64,000 nucleotides of DNA from Acholeplasma hippikon (GTDB lineage: Bacteria > Bacillota_I > Bacilli_A > Acholeplasmatales > Acholeplasmataceae), in the NCBI RefSeq assembly GCF_900660755.1, contig NZ_LR215050.1:186001-250000 (forward strand), written 5' to 3'. Every line of letters begins with the position of its first letter. The first letter of the stretch is position 1. A program made the translations under genes and the position numbers. The notes under the pieces are model-generated. The model had not been told where the DNA came from, did not search any database, and saw only the letters and a program-made list of their open reading frames with translations. Shown here one piece after another: positions 51,589 to 59,853 of this stretch.

Positions 51589-52514
51589 ATACGGTTTTCT
51601 AAATATTCTTTAATAAAAACTTCATATTGAATGTTAAAGTCTTCCTCAATCATTTGATAATAGTTTTTTTGTTTAGCTTCATTGTCTTCAGCATTTAAAA
51701 CGCAGTAGCATCGATAAAGCATCATTTCATATTGTTCAAATTTATTTAGATAATAGTAAGCAAGTGCTGAAAAATAATAGAAGTCTTGAAGTAAATAAGT
51801 ATATCTTAAGTAGTTACAGTATTCAATTCCCTTTTTACAAAATTTTATAACATCTTCAAATTTTCCTTGTGTACCATAATAATCAGACACATAATATAAA
51901 CATAATAGAATTAATCGATCGTTGTGACCACTCACGATCGTTTTTTGTTTGTTTAAGAAATTTTCTAATAATTTAATAACTTTATCTTTTTCTCTAAATG
52001 GTTCAGTTGGTAAAAGTGATGTTAGAAGAATAACCTCAGTTGAAGATAAAATAGATTTTTCAAAAAGTGAATCATAATGAATTAATATTTTTATTTCATC
52101 TATAAAATTTTCTGGACTGATATTTTCTAGATAGTAATCCATTAATAATTTTGAAAACTTAAACATAATAAGATTATTTTGTTCAATGATAAAGTTTTCA
52201 TCAATATCACGGATGATTAAGTTAGCTGCTTGAAAATCTTTGTTTACAACTAAATTATGTAGTGTATTCATCTTTTTTGTTTCAGCGAGTTTAACATTTT
52301 CAAATTCTAATAAAACATGTTCAGGTTTGAATCCTAAACGCGTAGAAAGTTTATTAAAGACAATTTGAGGCATTTGGTATTCTCCACGAATATATCTTCT
52401 AAATTGTCTAATAGAGACAATCTCGTGTGTCAAATCCTCAAGTGTCATCTTTCTTGAGACACGGAGCATATCGAAATAATGTGCAAGTTCTTTTGAGTAA
52501 ATATCTGATTCCAT
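51573..52514 (-). CDS. HTH-TPR regulator, RRNPP-like (PlcR/Rgg architecture)
   Basis: 313 aa, cytoplasmic. An N-terminal XRE-type HTH (about 8-66; MTLEDLTHEIVSIRQFRRYI, then MPQIVFNKLSTRLGF) is followed by about 240 helical residues with TPR-like pairs (for example YYVSDYYGTQGKFEDVIKFC and FYYFSALAYYYLNKFEQYE). Length and layout match PlcR, Rgg and PrgX regulators, which bind re-imported peptides. RBS AAGGAG before the ATG. It is divergent from the exported 71-aa peptide gene at 52608 with only 93 bases between, the classical arrangement for a regulator and its signal. Peptide binding is inferred; the HTH itself is degenerate compared with textbook XRE. Nearest alternative: an unrelated HTH-TPR regulator of a stress gene. 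Confidence 0.75.
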   Translation of the reverse strand: MESDIYSKELAHYFDMLRVSRKMTLEDLTHEIVSIRQFRRYIRGEYQMPQIVFNKLSTRLGFKPEHVLLEFENVKLAETKKMNTLHNLVVNKDFQAANLIIRDIDENFIIEQNNLIMFKFSKLLMDYYLENISPENFIDEIKILIHYDSLFEKSILSSTEVILLTSLLPTEPFREKDKVIKLLENFLNKQKTIVSGHNDRLILLCLYYVSDYYGTQGKFEDVIKFCKKGIEYCNYLRYTYLLQDFYYFSALAYYYLNKFEQYEMMLYRCYCVLNAEDNEAKQKNYYQMIEEDFNIQYEVFIKEYLENRIKKAQ

Positions 52515-52540
52515 AATAAAACTCCTTGTTGTTTGAATAG

Positions 52541-52607
52541 GACAGTTTTGCCCTGTTTGAAAATGCCCTTTAAAACTAAAATCTTACACGCAACGGGGGG
52601 ATTTAAG
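52541..52607 (+). promoter_or_regulatory. Divergent control region of the peptide locus
   Basis: Contains the dyad ACAG-TTTTGCC-CTGT (52542-52556) and the partial repeat GTTTTGCCCT/GAAAATGCCCT, plausible regulator-binding elements. TTGAAA (52557-52562) and TAAAAT (52577-52582) are only 14 bases apart, so the promoter is not clearly resolved. ACGGGGGG (52593-52600) is a strong RBS for the TTG start at 52608. Confidence 0.4.
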
Positions 52608-52823
52608 TTGAAAAAGGGAATAAGTAAGATTGGGCTTTTGTTCTTGATTGGAGTACCTATGTCATTGATAGGGTTTAATCAGTTAAAACATCCTGAGATT
52701 ATCATTGATGAAAGTCAAATGAACATAGATGACTTAGGGTTTGGATCAAAGGGTAAGCACCCTGAGATCGTCGAGGTAACTGTTAGTATTGATGTTAAAG
52801 ATGATTTAACAGTTGATGTATAA
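52608..52823 (+). CDS. Small exported peptide precursor with two KHPEI copies
   Basis: 71 aa from TTG 52608, chosen because GGGGGG lies seven bases upstream and a basic-hydrophobic export signal follows at once (KKGISKIGLLFLIGVPMSLIGF). A longer frame from 52533 has no RBS and would spoil that signal. The mature part holds QLKHPEIII and GKHPEIVEV, two copies of K-H-P-E-I, separated by an acidic stretch, and ends VKDDLTVDV. The copies use different codons (AAA/AAG, CAT/CAC, ATT/ATC), so the peptide and not the DNA is conserved. No family recognised. Divergent from an HTH-TPR regulator. A pro-peptide for a secreted signal is inferred; a small surface peptide of another kind is possible. Confidence 0.6.
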   Translation: MKKGISKIGLLFLIGVPMSLIGFNQLKHPEIIIDESQMNIDDLGFGSKGKHPEIVEVTVSIDVKDDLTVDV

Positions 52824-52892
52824 CGTTACAACGATACTATTTTAGCACTGATTAGTTGAAATAAATTTTCAGGCTGAAAAATTATTACTTTG

Positions 52893-53036
52893 CTAATTAA
52901 TTTTAAAAAAATTAGTTAGAGGTAGCTGGTTTGTTTGTGGGGAATAAGCCAGCTACACTTTAGTGTGGTGTGGGACGTGGGGGTCTGTAGCATCTGAGAA
53001 AGAAAATAGAACTTAAAACAGGTGATTTTTAAGTTC
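52893..53036 (+). ncRNA. Structured-RNA candidate in the 377-base gap 52824-53200
   Basis: Three strong hairpins in a row: 52893-52919 (12 bp, one wobble, CTAATTAATTTT arm), 52922-52956 (GTAGCTGG/CCAGCTAC) and 53009-53036 (GAACTTAAAA/TTTTAAGTTC). Between them lies a G-rich segment (about 52965-52990) unlike the AT-rich surroundings. No known riboswitch or T-box consensus was recognised. The last hairpin stands directly before an RBS and a 17-codon ORF. It may be a regulatory leader or a small RNA. The rest of the gap (53106-53132) is plain AT-rich sequence. Confidence 0.4.
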
Positions 53037-53051
53037 AAGAAGGAGAAGTAT

Positions 53052-53105
53052 ATGGTACATAAAATACATATACTTTTTTCTTTTTATATAACTTTATACT
53101 TTTAA
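53052..53105 (+). CDS. Short hydrophobic ORF (17 aa)
   Basis: Encodes MVHKIHILFSFYITLYF, preceded by a good RBS (AAGAAGGAGA, about 6 bases before ATG). Hydrophobic with two His and one Lys at the N-terminus, the size of Rgg-type short hydrophobic peptides or leader peptides. Too short to be judged by coding statistics; the strong RBS after a hairpin is the main support. Confidence 0.3.
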   Translation: MVHKIHILFSFYITLYF

Positions 53106-53132
53106 AAAAATGATTAATTTTCTTAGTATTTG

Positions 53133-53163
53133 TTGAGTATTTTTAAGATAAAAATGATATGAT
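53133..53163 (+). promoter_or_regulatory. Extended -10 promoter of the EIIC-like gene
   Basis: TGATATGAT (53155-53163) with a TTGAGT (53133-53138) 19 bases before the hexamer. Confidence 0.45.
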
Positions 53164-53200
53164 TTATTATGGTCAATTTATTTGCAAAGGATGATGAGAG

Positions 53201-54331
53201 ATGAATGAAACCGTTGATCAAAAAAGTAAGAAAAGCGCAGAAGTAAAGAGTTTTTTATATAAATCACTTAATGCGATGACATTTGGTATTTTTGGTACGA
53301 TTGTTGTCGGCGCGATTATTCAAACTTTAGGTGTTGTAACAGGAATTGCAGCACTTGGCAGGTTATCTGCAATTCTTACAAGTTTACTTGGGATGGGGAT
53401 TGGATTAAGTATTGGATTAGCACTTAAAGTAGATGGCTTAAAGTTAGTTATGCTATCTGTTGCTGGTGGTATTGCAACACAATTTGGTGTTGATTTTAGT
53501 ATGGAAGGTTGGTTGAATCCAACAAAAGTGCCAAATAACCCAGTAACTGCGTATTTAGTTGTTGTCGCAGTATATTTTGTTATAAAGTACGTATTTAGAA
53601 AGAAAACTGCGTATGATTTATTCTTTATTCCGTTAGTCACATCGTTATCAGCTTTATTTGCCGTGTATTTATTCTCATGGCCAATTGATAAATTAATGGA
53701 AGCAATTTATGCAACAATTAAGTTCTTTATGACTTCAGAGCCATATTTAACTTCAGCATTTGTTGGATTAATCTTTGGTATTTTATTAACTTTACCGTTT
53801 ATTTCAAGTGCAGGAGTTGCTATTGCAGTATTTACAGTACCATTTAAAGCGAATGATCCAATTGCGATTATTGCAATGTGTGCTGCAGTTGTTGGATGTA
53901 CTGCACAAATGGTTGGATTTGCAATTCAATCAACAAGAAAAAATGATATTGGAACAATTTTTACAATTGGTGTAGCAAGTTCAATGTTCCAATTTAAAAA
54001 TGTTATGAAAAAACTTATTACTTGGGTTCCAACATTAATTGCTTCATTTGTGTTACCACCATTATGCTATTTATTATTTGGTGGTTATGGTTGGTTTATT
54101 AATGGAATTCCAGCAGGACACAGTTTTACAGCAGCATGGCCAGGAATGGGTTCAAGTGGTATTGTTGGTCAACTTCAAGTATTAACAATTGGTAACTTTA
54201 GCGTAGAAGCTTGGTTATTCGTTGCTGCACAAGTGTTATTACCTGCAGTTTTAGTATTTGGATTAGATACATTGTTTATCAAATTAAAATGGTACGAGTC
54301 AACTGATTTGATTTTAGATGCCTCATTGTAA
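53201..54331 (+). CDS. PTS EIIC-like membrane transporter (PTS_EIIC_2 type)
   Basis: 376 aa with 9-10 membrane helices. ALGRLSAILTSLLGMGIGLSI, repeated GG and GxGxG segments and LPFISSAGVAIAVF match the PF13303 group of EIIC-like proteins. No EIIA or EIIB domain and no such gene nearby, so it may not be a phosphotransferase. RBS AAAGGATGATGAGAG. Own promoter and terminator. Substrate unknown; the neighbour pncB is not evidence enough for a vitamin. Confidence 0.78.
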   Translation: MNETVDQKSKKSAEVKSFLYKSLNAMTFGIFGTIVVGAIIQTLGVVTGIAALGRLSAILTSLLGMGIGLSIGLALKVDGLKLVMLSVAGGIATQFGVDFSMEGWLNPTKVPNNPVTAYLVVVAVYFVIKYVFRKKTAYDLFFIPLVTSLSALFAVYLFSWPIDKLMEAIYATIKFFMTSEPYLTSAFVGLIFGILLTLPFISSAGVAIAVFTVPFKANDPIAIIAMCAAVVGCTAQMVGFAIQSTRKNDIGTIFTIGVASSMFQFKNVMKKLITWVPTLIASFVLPPLCYLLFGGYGWFINGIPAGHSFTAAWPGMGSSGIVGQLQVLTIGNFSVEAWLFVAAQVLLPAVLVFGLDTLFIKLKWYESTDLILDASL

Positions 54332-54334
54332 AAT

Positions 54335-54364
54335 AAATCCCTTATTTAGGGATTTGTTTTTCTA
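54335..54364 (+). terminator. Rho-independent terminator
   Basis: AAATCCCT/AGGGATTT (54335-54355), loop TATTT, then GTTTTTCT. Confidence 0.82.
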
Positions 54365-54388
54365 ATCAAATGGATATAAATCCATTAA

Positions 54389-54397
54389 TGGTACAAT
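54389..54397 (+). promoter_or_regulatory. Extended -10 element upstream of pncB
   Basis: TGGTACAAT (TG-n-TACAAT), 16 bases before the ATG; no convincing -35. Confidence 0.35.
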
Positions 54398-54413
54398 AAA
54401 AATAGGTGAGTAT

Positions 54414-55856
54414 ATGGAAAAAAGAAATTTAAGTCTGTTAACTGACTTCTATGAGTTAACAATGGCAAACGGATTTTTCTTAGATGGTAGAGAAAATGAA
54501 ATTGCCGTATTTGATGTATTCTTTAGAAGAGTTCCAGATGATGGTGGTTATGCTATCTTAGCTGGATTGGAATCAATTATTGATTACATTGAAAATTTAA
54601 AATTTACAGCTGAGGAGATTGAATTCTTAAGATCTAAGAAGATTTTTTCGGAAGGTTTTTTAAATTATTTAGCAAACTTTAAGTTCACTTCTGATGTTTT
54701 TGCAATAGAAGAAGGAACACCAATCTTCCCAAATGAACCAATCTTTGTTATCAAAGGACCAATTATTGAATGTCAATTAATAGAAACAATGGTATTACTT
54801 TCTTATAACCATCAATCTTTAATTGCAACGAAAGCATCTAGAATTGTCAGAGAAGCAAAAGGGAGAGCAGTACTTGAATTTGGTGCACGTCGTGCACACT
54901 CATATGATGCTGCAATCATTGGGGCAAGAAGTGCTTACATCGGTGGCGTGATTGGAACTTCTAATACTATCTCTGATATGTACTATGGCATTCCAGCATT
55001 GGGAACAATGGCGCATTCTTATGTTCAAAGTTTTGATAGTGAATATGAAGCATTTAAGTCATATGCATTAAATTATCCGGATAATACAGTCTTATTAGTG
55101 GATACTTATGATACCTTAAATCAAGGTGTGCCAAATGCAATTAAAGTACATAATGAAGTTTTAGTTCCAATGGGTAAGAAATTAAAAGGTATTCGTATTG
55201 ACTCAGGAGACTTAGCTTATCTTTCTAAAAAAGTTAGAGAGATGTTAGATAATGCTGGTTTAACTGAAACTACAATTACAGTATCTAACTCATTAGATGA
55301 ATATTTAATTCGTGACTTGATTGTTCATCAAGATGCAAAAATTGATACATTTGGCGTTGGGGAAAGACTAATTACTGCAAGAAGTGAAGCGGTATTTGGT
55401 GGTGTATATAAATTAAGTGCAATCGAAAGAAATGGAATTTTAGTTCCAAGAATTAAGATTTCTGATAATGTAGCAAAAACAACCATTCCTGGATTTAAAC
55501 AAGTTTATCGTTTTTATGATGAAAACAATATGGCAATTGCCGATGTCATTACTTTATTTGATGAAGTAATTGATGAATCTAAACCATATATGTTATTTGA
55601 TCCAAATGCACCATGGAAAGAAAAATTAGTTTCAAACTTTAAAGCAGTTCCTTTATTAACTAAGATATTTGATAATGGTAAATTAATTTATAAGAAACCA
55701 TCATTAAAAGAAATTAGAGCAAAAAAAGAACAATTATTTGGTACTTTATGGAAAGAAGTTATTCGATTACAAAATCCTCATGAATATTATGTGGACTTAT
55801 CAAAACCACTTTGGGATTTAAGACAAGAAATGATTACAAAACATAGATCAAGATAG
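54414..55856 (+). CDS. pncB: Nicotinate phosphoribosyltransferase
   Basis: Makes nicotinate mononucleotide from nicotinate and PRPP (NAD salvage); cytoplasmic, 480 aa. N-terminal LLTDFYELTMANGF, LEFGARRAHSYDAAI with the phosphoribosyl-site residues, GTSNTISDM, GTMAHSY with the catalytic His region, and RIDSGDLAYLSKK. Full length. RBS AGGTGAG. Followed after 25 bases by a MATE transporter; no terminator between, so possibly co-transcribed. Confidence 0.96.
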   Translation: MEKRNLSLLTDFYELTMANGFFLDGRENEIAVFDVFFRRVPDDGGYAILAGLESIIDYIENLKFTAEEIEFLRSKKIFSEGFLNYLANFKFTSDVFAIEEGTPIFPNEPIFVIKGPIIECQLIETMVLLSYNHQSLIATKASRIVREAKGRAVLEFGARRAHSYDAAIIGARSAYIGGVIGTSNTISDMYYGIPALGTMAHSYVQSFDSEYEAFKSYALNYPDNTVLLVDTYDTLNQGVPNAIKVHNEVLVPMGKKLKGIRIDSGDLAYLSKKVREMLDNAGLTETTITVSNSLDEYLIRDLIVHQDAKIDTFGVGERLITARSEAVFGGVYKLSAIERNGILVPRIKISDNVAKTTIPGFKQVYRFYDENNMAIADVITLFDEVIDESKPYMLFDPNAPWKEKLVSNFKAVPLLTKIFDNGKLIYKKPSLKEIRAKKEQLFGTLWKEVIRLQNPHEYYVDLSKPLWDLRQEMITKHRSR

Positions 55857-55881
55857 GAATAACATTTAAAATTATAGATAT

Positions 55882-57291
55882 ATGCAAGGCGAAATATCAG
55901 AAAATACAAAGCGCATGTTATATGGTAAAAAAACATGGCTTCAAATGCTTTTACTTTCTTTACCGATTTTAATTAATAATCTAATTAAGTCATTTAATGG
56001 TATGGTTGATATTTATTTTGTTTCAAGAATGGAAGGATCATCTGAAACAATTTCATCAGCTATAGCTGCACTTAATTTACATGAAACCTTTAATAACTTA
56101 ATTCTAGCTTTAGGCGTAGGACTATCAATTGGTGCAATGGCTGTTGTTTCGCAGTTTATTGGCGCAAAACGTTATGATAAAGCCAAATACTTTAGTGGGC
56201 AATTTATTGCATTATCTGTTATTGTAGGAATCGTATTAACAATTTTCATCCTAGTAACTTCGTGGTTAATTATTCCACTCATGGGTGCTAAAGGACAAAC
56301 ATTTGAGTTTGCCTTTTCTTATTTTAATATTCGTTCATTTGAACTTGTTGGGGTTGTATTCTTTACAGTATATCAAGCAATTAGACAATCTCAAGGTTCA
56401 ACAGTTTTACCTACGATATATAATGTTTTAGGAATCTTATTAAATATTGTACTGACTTGGTACTTTGTATCTGTTCTAAAAATGGGTGTCATGGGAAGTG
56501 CCTGGGCGACATTAATTGGTAACATGATTTTTGTTCCATTCATGTTATTGGATTTATATCGTTCAAAAAAATATATCAAATTAAAAACTAAAGATTTATT
56601 ACCAAGAAAAGAATCAATTAAAGAACTGTGGCCATTTGCATATCCTGCTGCTTTATCACATGCAATTACTTATTTTGGATTCTTTATTATTAATGTGTTT
56701 GTTCAAAGGGTTTATGGGGATGATATTTCAAGTGCATTTGCAACTGGGAATAAACTATCATCACTCTTAATGAATCCAATATATGCAATCACAACCATTT
56801 CTGCAGTTTTTATTGGGGCAAACATAGGACATGGTAAACCAGAACGTGCAAGGAAAATTTATAATGAATCTGGCGTGATGACATTTTCTATCACAGTAGT
56901 TGCAATCACGATTGCGATTATTTATAGAAAACCATTTGTTGAAGCACTTGTTGGGCCAGGTAATCCTTATTTAGTTAAGGTATCTATCGAATATACGATT
57001 TGGTTACTATTAACACAACCAGCGATGGCAATTTTCCAAAACTACATGGCTATTTTCAATGGTAGTGGTAATAGTGATTTGGGTATGAAAGCTCAATCAT
57101 TTAGATTATGGGTTTTACGAATACCAATGTTAATTATTTTATTTATATTTTTTAAAAATTTAAGTTATTCAATTGTATGGATTGCGATGAATGTTTCAAA
57201 TATTCTTGCTTTATTCCATGCGCATCACCTCACAAAAAGAGTGAGTTTAGAAGTAAAAGTAAATATAGAAGATGGAGGACAAACCGCATGA
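55882..57291 (+). CDS. MATE-family efflux transporter
   Basis: 469 aa with 12 membrane helices. N-terminal LPILINNLIKSFNGMVDIYF, GAMAVVSQFIGAKRYDKA and the repeated inner motif PAALSHAITYFGFFIIN with ATGNKLSSLLMNP match MATE (NorM/DinF-like) proteins. The RBS before 55882 is weak; ATG 55915 is possible. Overlaps the next start by ATGA. Substrate unknown. Confidence 0.92.
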   Translation: MQGEISENTKRMLYGKKTWLQMLLLSLPILINNLIKSFNGMVDIYFVSRMEGSSETISSAIAALNLHETFNNLILALGVGLSIGAMAVVSQFIGAKRYDKAKYFSGQFIALSVIVGIVLTIFILVTSWLIIPLMGAKGQTFEFAFSYFNIRSFELVGVVFFTVYQAIRQSQGSTVLPTIYNVLGILLNIVLTWYFVSVLKMGVMGSAWATLIGNMIFVPFMLLDLYRSKKYIKLKTKDLLPRKESIKELWPFAYPAALSHAITYFGFFIINVFVQRVYGDDISSAFATGNKLSSLLMNPIYAITTISAVFIGANIGHGKPERARKIYNESGVMTFSITVVAITIAIIYRKPFVEALVGPGNPYLVKVSIEYTIWLLLTQPAMAIFQNYMAIFNGSGNSDLGMKAQSFRLWVLRIPMLIILFIFFKNLSYSIVWIAMNVSNILALFHAHHLTKRVSLEVKVNIEDGGQTA

Positions 57292-57812
57292 TACACGTTG
57301 TGTTATGTCAACCTGAAATTCCACAAAATGTTGGAAATATCATGAGAACTTGTGTTGGTTCAAATGTTAGGTTACATTTAATCGAACCAATTAGTTTTAA
57401 AATTGATGATGCGAAATTAAGAAGAAGTGCAGTAGATTATTATGATCACTTATACTTTGAAATTCATAAAGATTGGGAATCATTTACTAAAGACAGAAAA
57501 GGTAGATATTTCTTCCTAACCCGTTATGGAAAGCATCGTCATTCTGACCCAGACTATAAAGCAATTGATGAAGATATTTATCTAGTCTTTGGATCAGAAT
57601 CATATGGAATTGATCGTAAGTTATTAGCAGAAAATGAAGAATTTACATTTAGAATTCCAACAAATGATAAAATCAGAAGTTTAAATGTTTCAAATGCAGT
57701 TGCAATCACCGTATTTGAAGTGTTAAGACAACTTGACTATCCGTCATTGTTTGATCATGAGCCGGATACGTTAAAAGGAAGCAACTACTTAAAACAATTT
57801 AAAGGAGAATAA
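57288..57812 (+). CDS. trmL: tRNA (cytidine(34)-2'-O)-methyltransferase
   Basis: SpoU-class SPOUT enzyme that methylates the wobble base of tRNA-Leu. 174 aa. VLCQPEIPQNVGNIMRTC (motif 1), LVFGSESYGI (motif 2) and IPTNDKIRSLNVSNAVAI (motif 3) are complete. The start at 57288 has RBS GGAGG and overlaps the upstream TGA; the longer frame is within the MATE gene. tRNA-Leu(CAA), a known substrate class, is encoded 16 kb upstream. Confidence 0.94.
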   Translation: MIHVVLCQPEIPQNVGNIMRTCVGSNVRLHLIEPISFKIDDAKLRRSAVDYYDHLYFEIHKDWESFTKDRKGRYFFLTRYGKHRHSDPDYKAIDEDIYLVFGSESYGIDRKLLAENEEFTFRIPTNDKIRSLNVSNAVAITVFEVLRQLDYPSLFDHEPDTLKGSNYLKQFKGE

Positions 57813-57816
57813 AATA

Positions 57817-58497
57817 GTGGAAAAAATAAAAAAGGTAAAAAGAGTTCAAACCGTAGGTGAGGAAATTGCAAATAGCGTTTCACATGGTGTAATGGCAATA
57901 TTTGGTATTGTTGCATTAATTTTGTTAGTAGTTAAAGCAGGAAATGATGGTTGGAAGTTAACTTCAGCCTTAATTTTTGGAATTTCAATTATCATGCTTT
58001 ATACAATGTCAACACTGTATCATGCATTAGCTTTTACTAAAAGTAAAGGTTTATTTAAAAGATTTGATCACCTATCAATTTATTTATTAATTGGTGGAAC
58101 TTTTGCACCGAATTTACTATTATTACCATCATTAAGAGAAAACCCAATGTTTGGTATTGAAGGATTCTTAAGTGAAGGTATATTCTTATTTATTTGCCAA
58201 TGGATATTAATTATTATTGGTGTTATCTTTAAATCCATTTGGGTAAAAAAATATCAACCATTACACGTTGCTATTTTCTTACTTATTGGATGGAGCGGAT
58301 TATACTTTATTGTAGATTTATATCAATTTGCACCAGCTGCAATGTGGCTTATCCTATTAGGTGGAGTAAGTTATTCAATAGGTGTAGTATTTTATAGCCT
58401 ATCAAGAATTAAATACTTCCATTTTATTTGGCATTTATGGGTTGCATTAGGAACTGTGTTACAATTTTGTGCGATTTACACATATTTAATGGGATAA
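57817..58497 (+). CDS. Hemolysin III/YqfA-family membrane protein
   Basis: 226 aa, seven membrane helices, HlyIII/PAQR family. GEEIANSVSHGVM at the N-terminus, MSTLYHAL, DHLSIYLLIGGTFAP and a late HFIWHLWVALG are the conserved Ser/His/Asp positions that bind zinc in PAQR proteins. GTG start with RBS AAAGGAG. Not a haemolysin in function as far as known; lipid hydrolase activity is suspected for the family. Confidence 0.92.
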   Translation: MEKIKKVKRVQTVGEEIANSVSHGVMAIFGIVALILLVVKAGNDGWKLTSALIFGISIIMLYTMSTLYHALAFTKSKGLFKRFDHLSIYLLIGGTFAPNLLLLPSLRENPMFGIEGFLSEGIFLFICQWILIIIGVIFKSIWVKKYQPLHVAIFLLIGWSGLYFIVDLYQFAPAAMWLILLGGVSYSIGVVFYSLSRIKYFHFIWHLWVALGTVLQFCAIYTYLMG

Positions 58498-58510
58498 ACC
58501 CCGATAAAAC

Positions 58511-58539
58511 TTGAATTATTATATATAATAAGTTACAAT
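58511..58539 (+). promoter_or_regulatory. Promoter of ackA
   Basis: TTGAAT (58511-58516), 17-base spacer, TACAAT (58534-58539). Confidence 0.65.
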
Positions 58540-58570
58540 TTAGACGTATAGAAAAAGGAGCAATTGATAT

Positions 58571-59746
58571 ATGAAAATCATAGCTGTTAATGCTGGAAGT
58601 TCCAGCTTAAAATTCCAATTACTTGAAATGCCAGAAGAAAAAGAAATTGCATCAGGTATCGTTGAAAGAATTGGTAATAAAAATGCAGAGTTCACTTTTA
58701 AATTTAATGGTGAAAAATTTGTAAAAAAAGGTGAAATTTTAGATCACTCTAAAGCTGTTGAATTAGTTATCGAAGGATTATTAAAACACGGCGTAATTAA
58801 TAAGTTAGAAGAAATTGAAGGTGTTGGTCACCGTGTCGTTCAAGGTGGAGAATTATTTAAAGATTCTGCAGTTATTGATGATGAAGTTGTAGCTAAAATT
58901 GCTTCATTAAATGACTTAGCACCACTACACAACCCAGCACATATTATTGGTATTAATGCATTTAGAAAAGCATTACCGAATGTTATCCAAGTTGCTGTGT
59001 TTGACACAACATTCCATCAAACAATGCCAGAAGAAAGTTACTTATATAGCGTTCCTTTCGAATGGTATGAAAAATATGGTGTTAGAAAATATGGTGCACA
59101 TGGTACATCTCACCAATATGTTTCAGAAATCGCTGCAAAACGTTTAGGTAAAGAAGATACTAAGATTGTTGTTTGTCATATCGGAAATGGTGCATCAATC
59201 ACTGCTGTTAAGAATGGTAAATCAGTCGATACATCAATGGGATTAACTCCACTTGAAGGGATTCCAATGGGAACACGTTCAGGTAACGTTGACCCAACAA
59301 TCTTTGGCTTAATTGCTAAAAAAGAAGGTAAATCAATTGATCAAATCTTAAATGACTTAAATAAACATTCAGGTTATTTAGGCGTTTCAGGTGTTTCACA
59401 TGACTCACGTGATATCGTAGATGCTGCACATCAAGGAAATCACAGAGCACAATTAGCAATCACTATCCAAGCGAAAAGAATCGCAGATTATATCGGTTCA
59501 TACTTCGTGTTAATGGGTGGATTAGATGCAATCGTATTCACAGCAGGAATTGGTGAAAATGCTAAAGAAGTTAGAGAAGCTATCGTGGATAGATTAAGCG
59601 CTGTTGGAGCTAAATTAGACCCAGTTGCAAACAATTCACGTGGTGAAAAAGAAATCTCAGCAGCAGATTCTAAAGTTAAAATTTGGGTAATTCCAACTAA
59701 CGAAGAAGTTATGATTGCAAGAGATGTTATGAGATTAAGAAAATAA
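58571..59746 (+). CDS. ackA: Acetate kinase
   Basis: Acetyl phosphate + ADP to acetate + ATP, the energy-yielding last step of fermentation. 391 aa, full length. NAGSSSLKFQ (P-loop), HRVVQGG, VFDTTFHQTMP, KYGAHGTSHQYVS, CHIGNGASI, GTRSGNVDPT and FTAGIGEN are all conserved. RBS AAAAAGGAG. Own promoter and terminator. No pta in the window. Confidence 0.97.
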   Translation: MKIIAVNAGSSSLKFQLLEMPEEKEIASGIVERIGNKNAEFTFKFNGEKFVKKGEILDHSKAVELVIEGLLKHGVINKLEEIEGVGHRVVQGGELFKDSAVIDDEVVAKIASLNDLAPLHNPAHIIGINAFRKALPNVIQVAVFDTTFHQTMPEESYLYSVPFEWYEKYGVRKYGAHGTSHQYVSEIAAKRLGKEDTKIVVCHIGNGASITAVKNGKSVDTSMGLTPLEGIPMGTRSGNVDPTIFGLIAKKEGKSIDQILNDLNKHSGYLGVSGVSHDSRDIVDAAHQGNHRAQLAITIQAKRIADYIGSYFVLMGGLDAIVFTAGIGENAKEVREAIVDRLSAVGAKLDPVANNSRGEKEISAADSKVKIWVIPTNEEVMIARDVMRLRK

Positions 59747-59756
59747 CTTTAATATT

Positions 59757-59786
59757 TAAAATCAGGAGAAATCCTGATTTTTTTGT
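59757..59786 (+). terminator. Terminator of ackA
   Basis: AAATCAGGA-GAAA-TCCTGATTT followed by TTTT. Confidence 0.9.
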
Positions 59787-59853
59787 TGGATAAAATTAGG
59801 AAAAAAATAAGTTTTCATTTATAATGAATATAGTAGTTTTTAAAGAGGTATTT

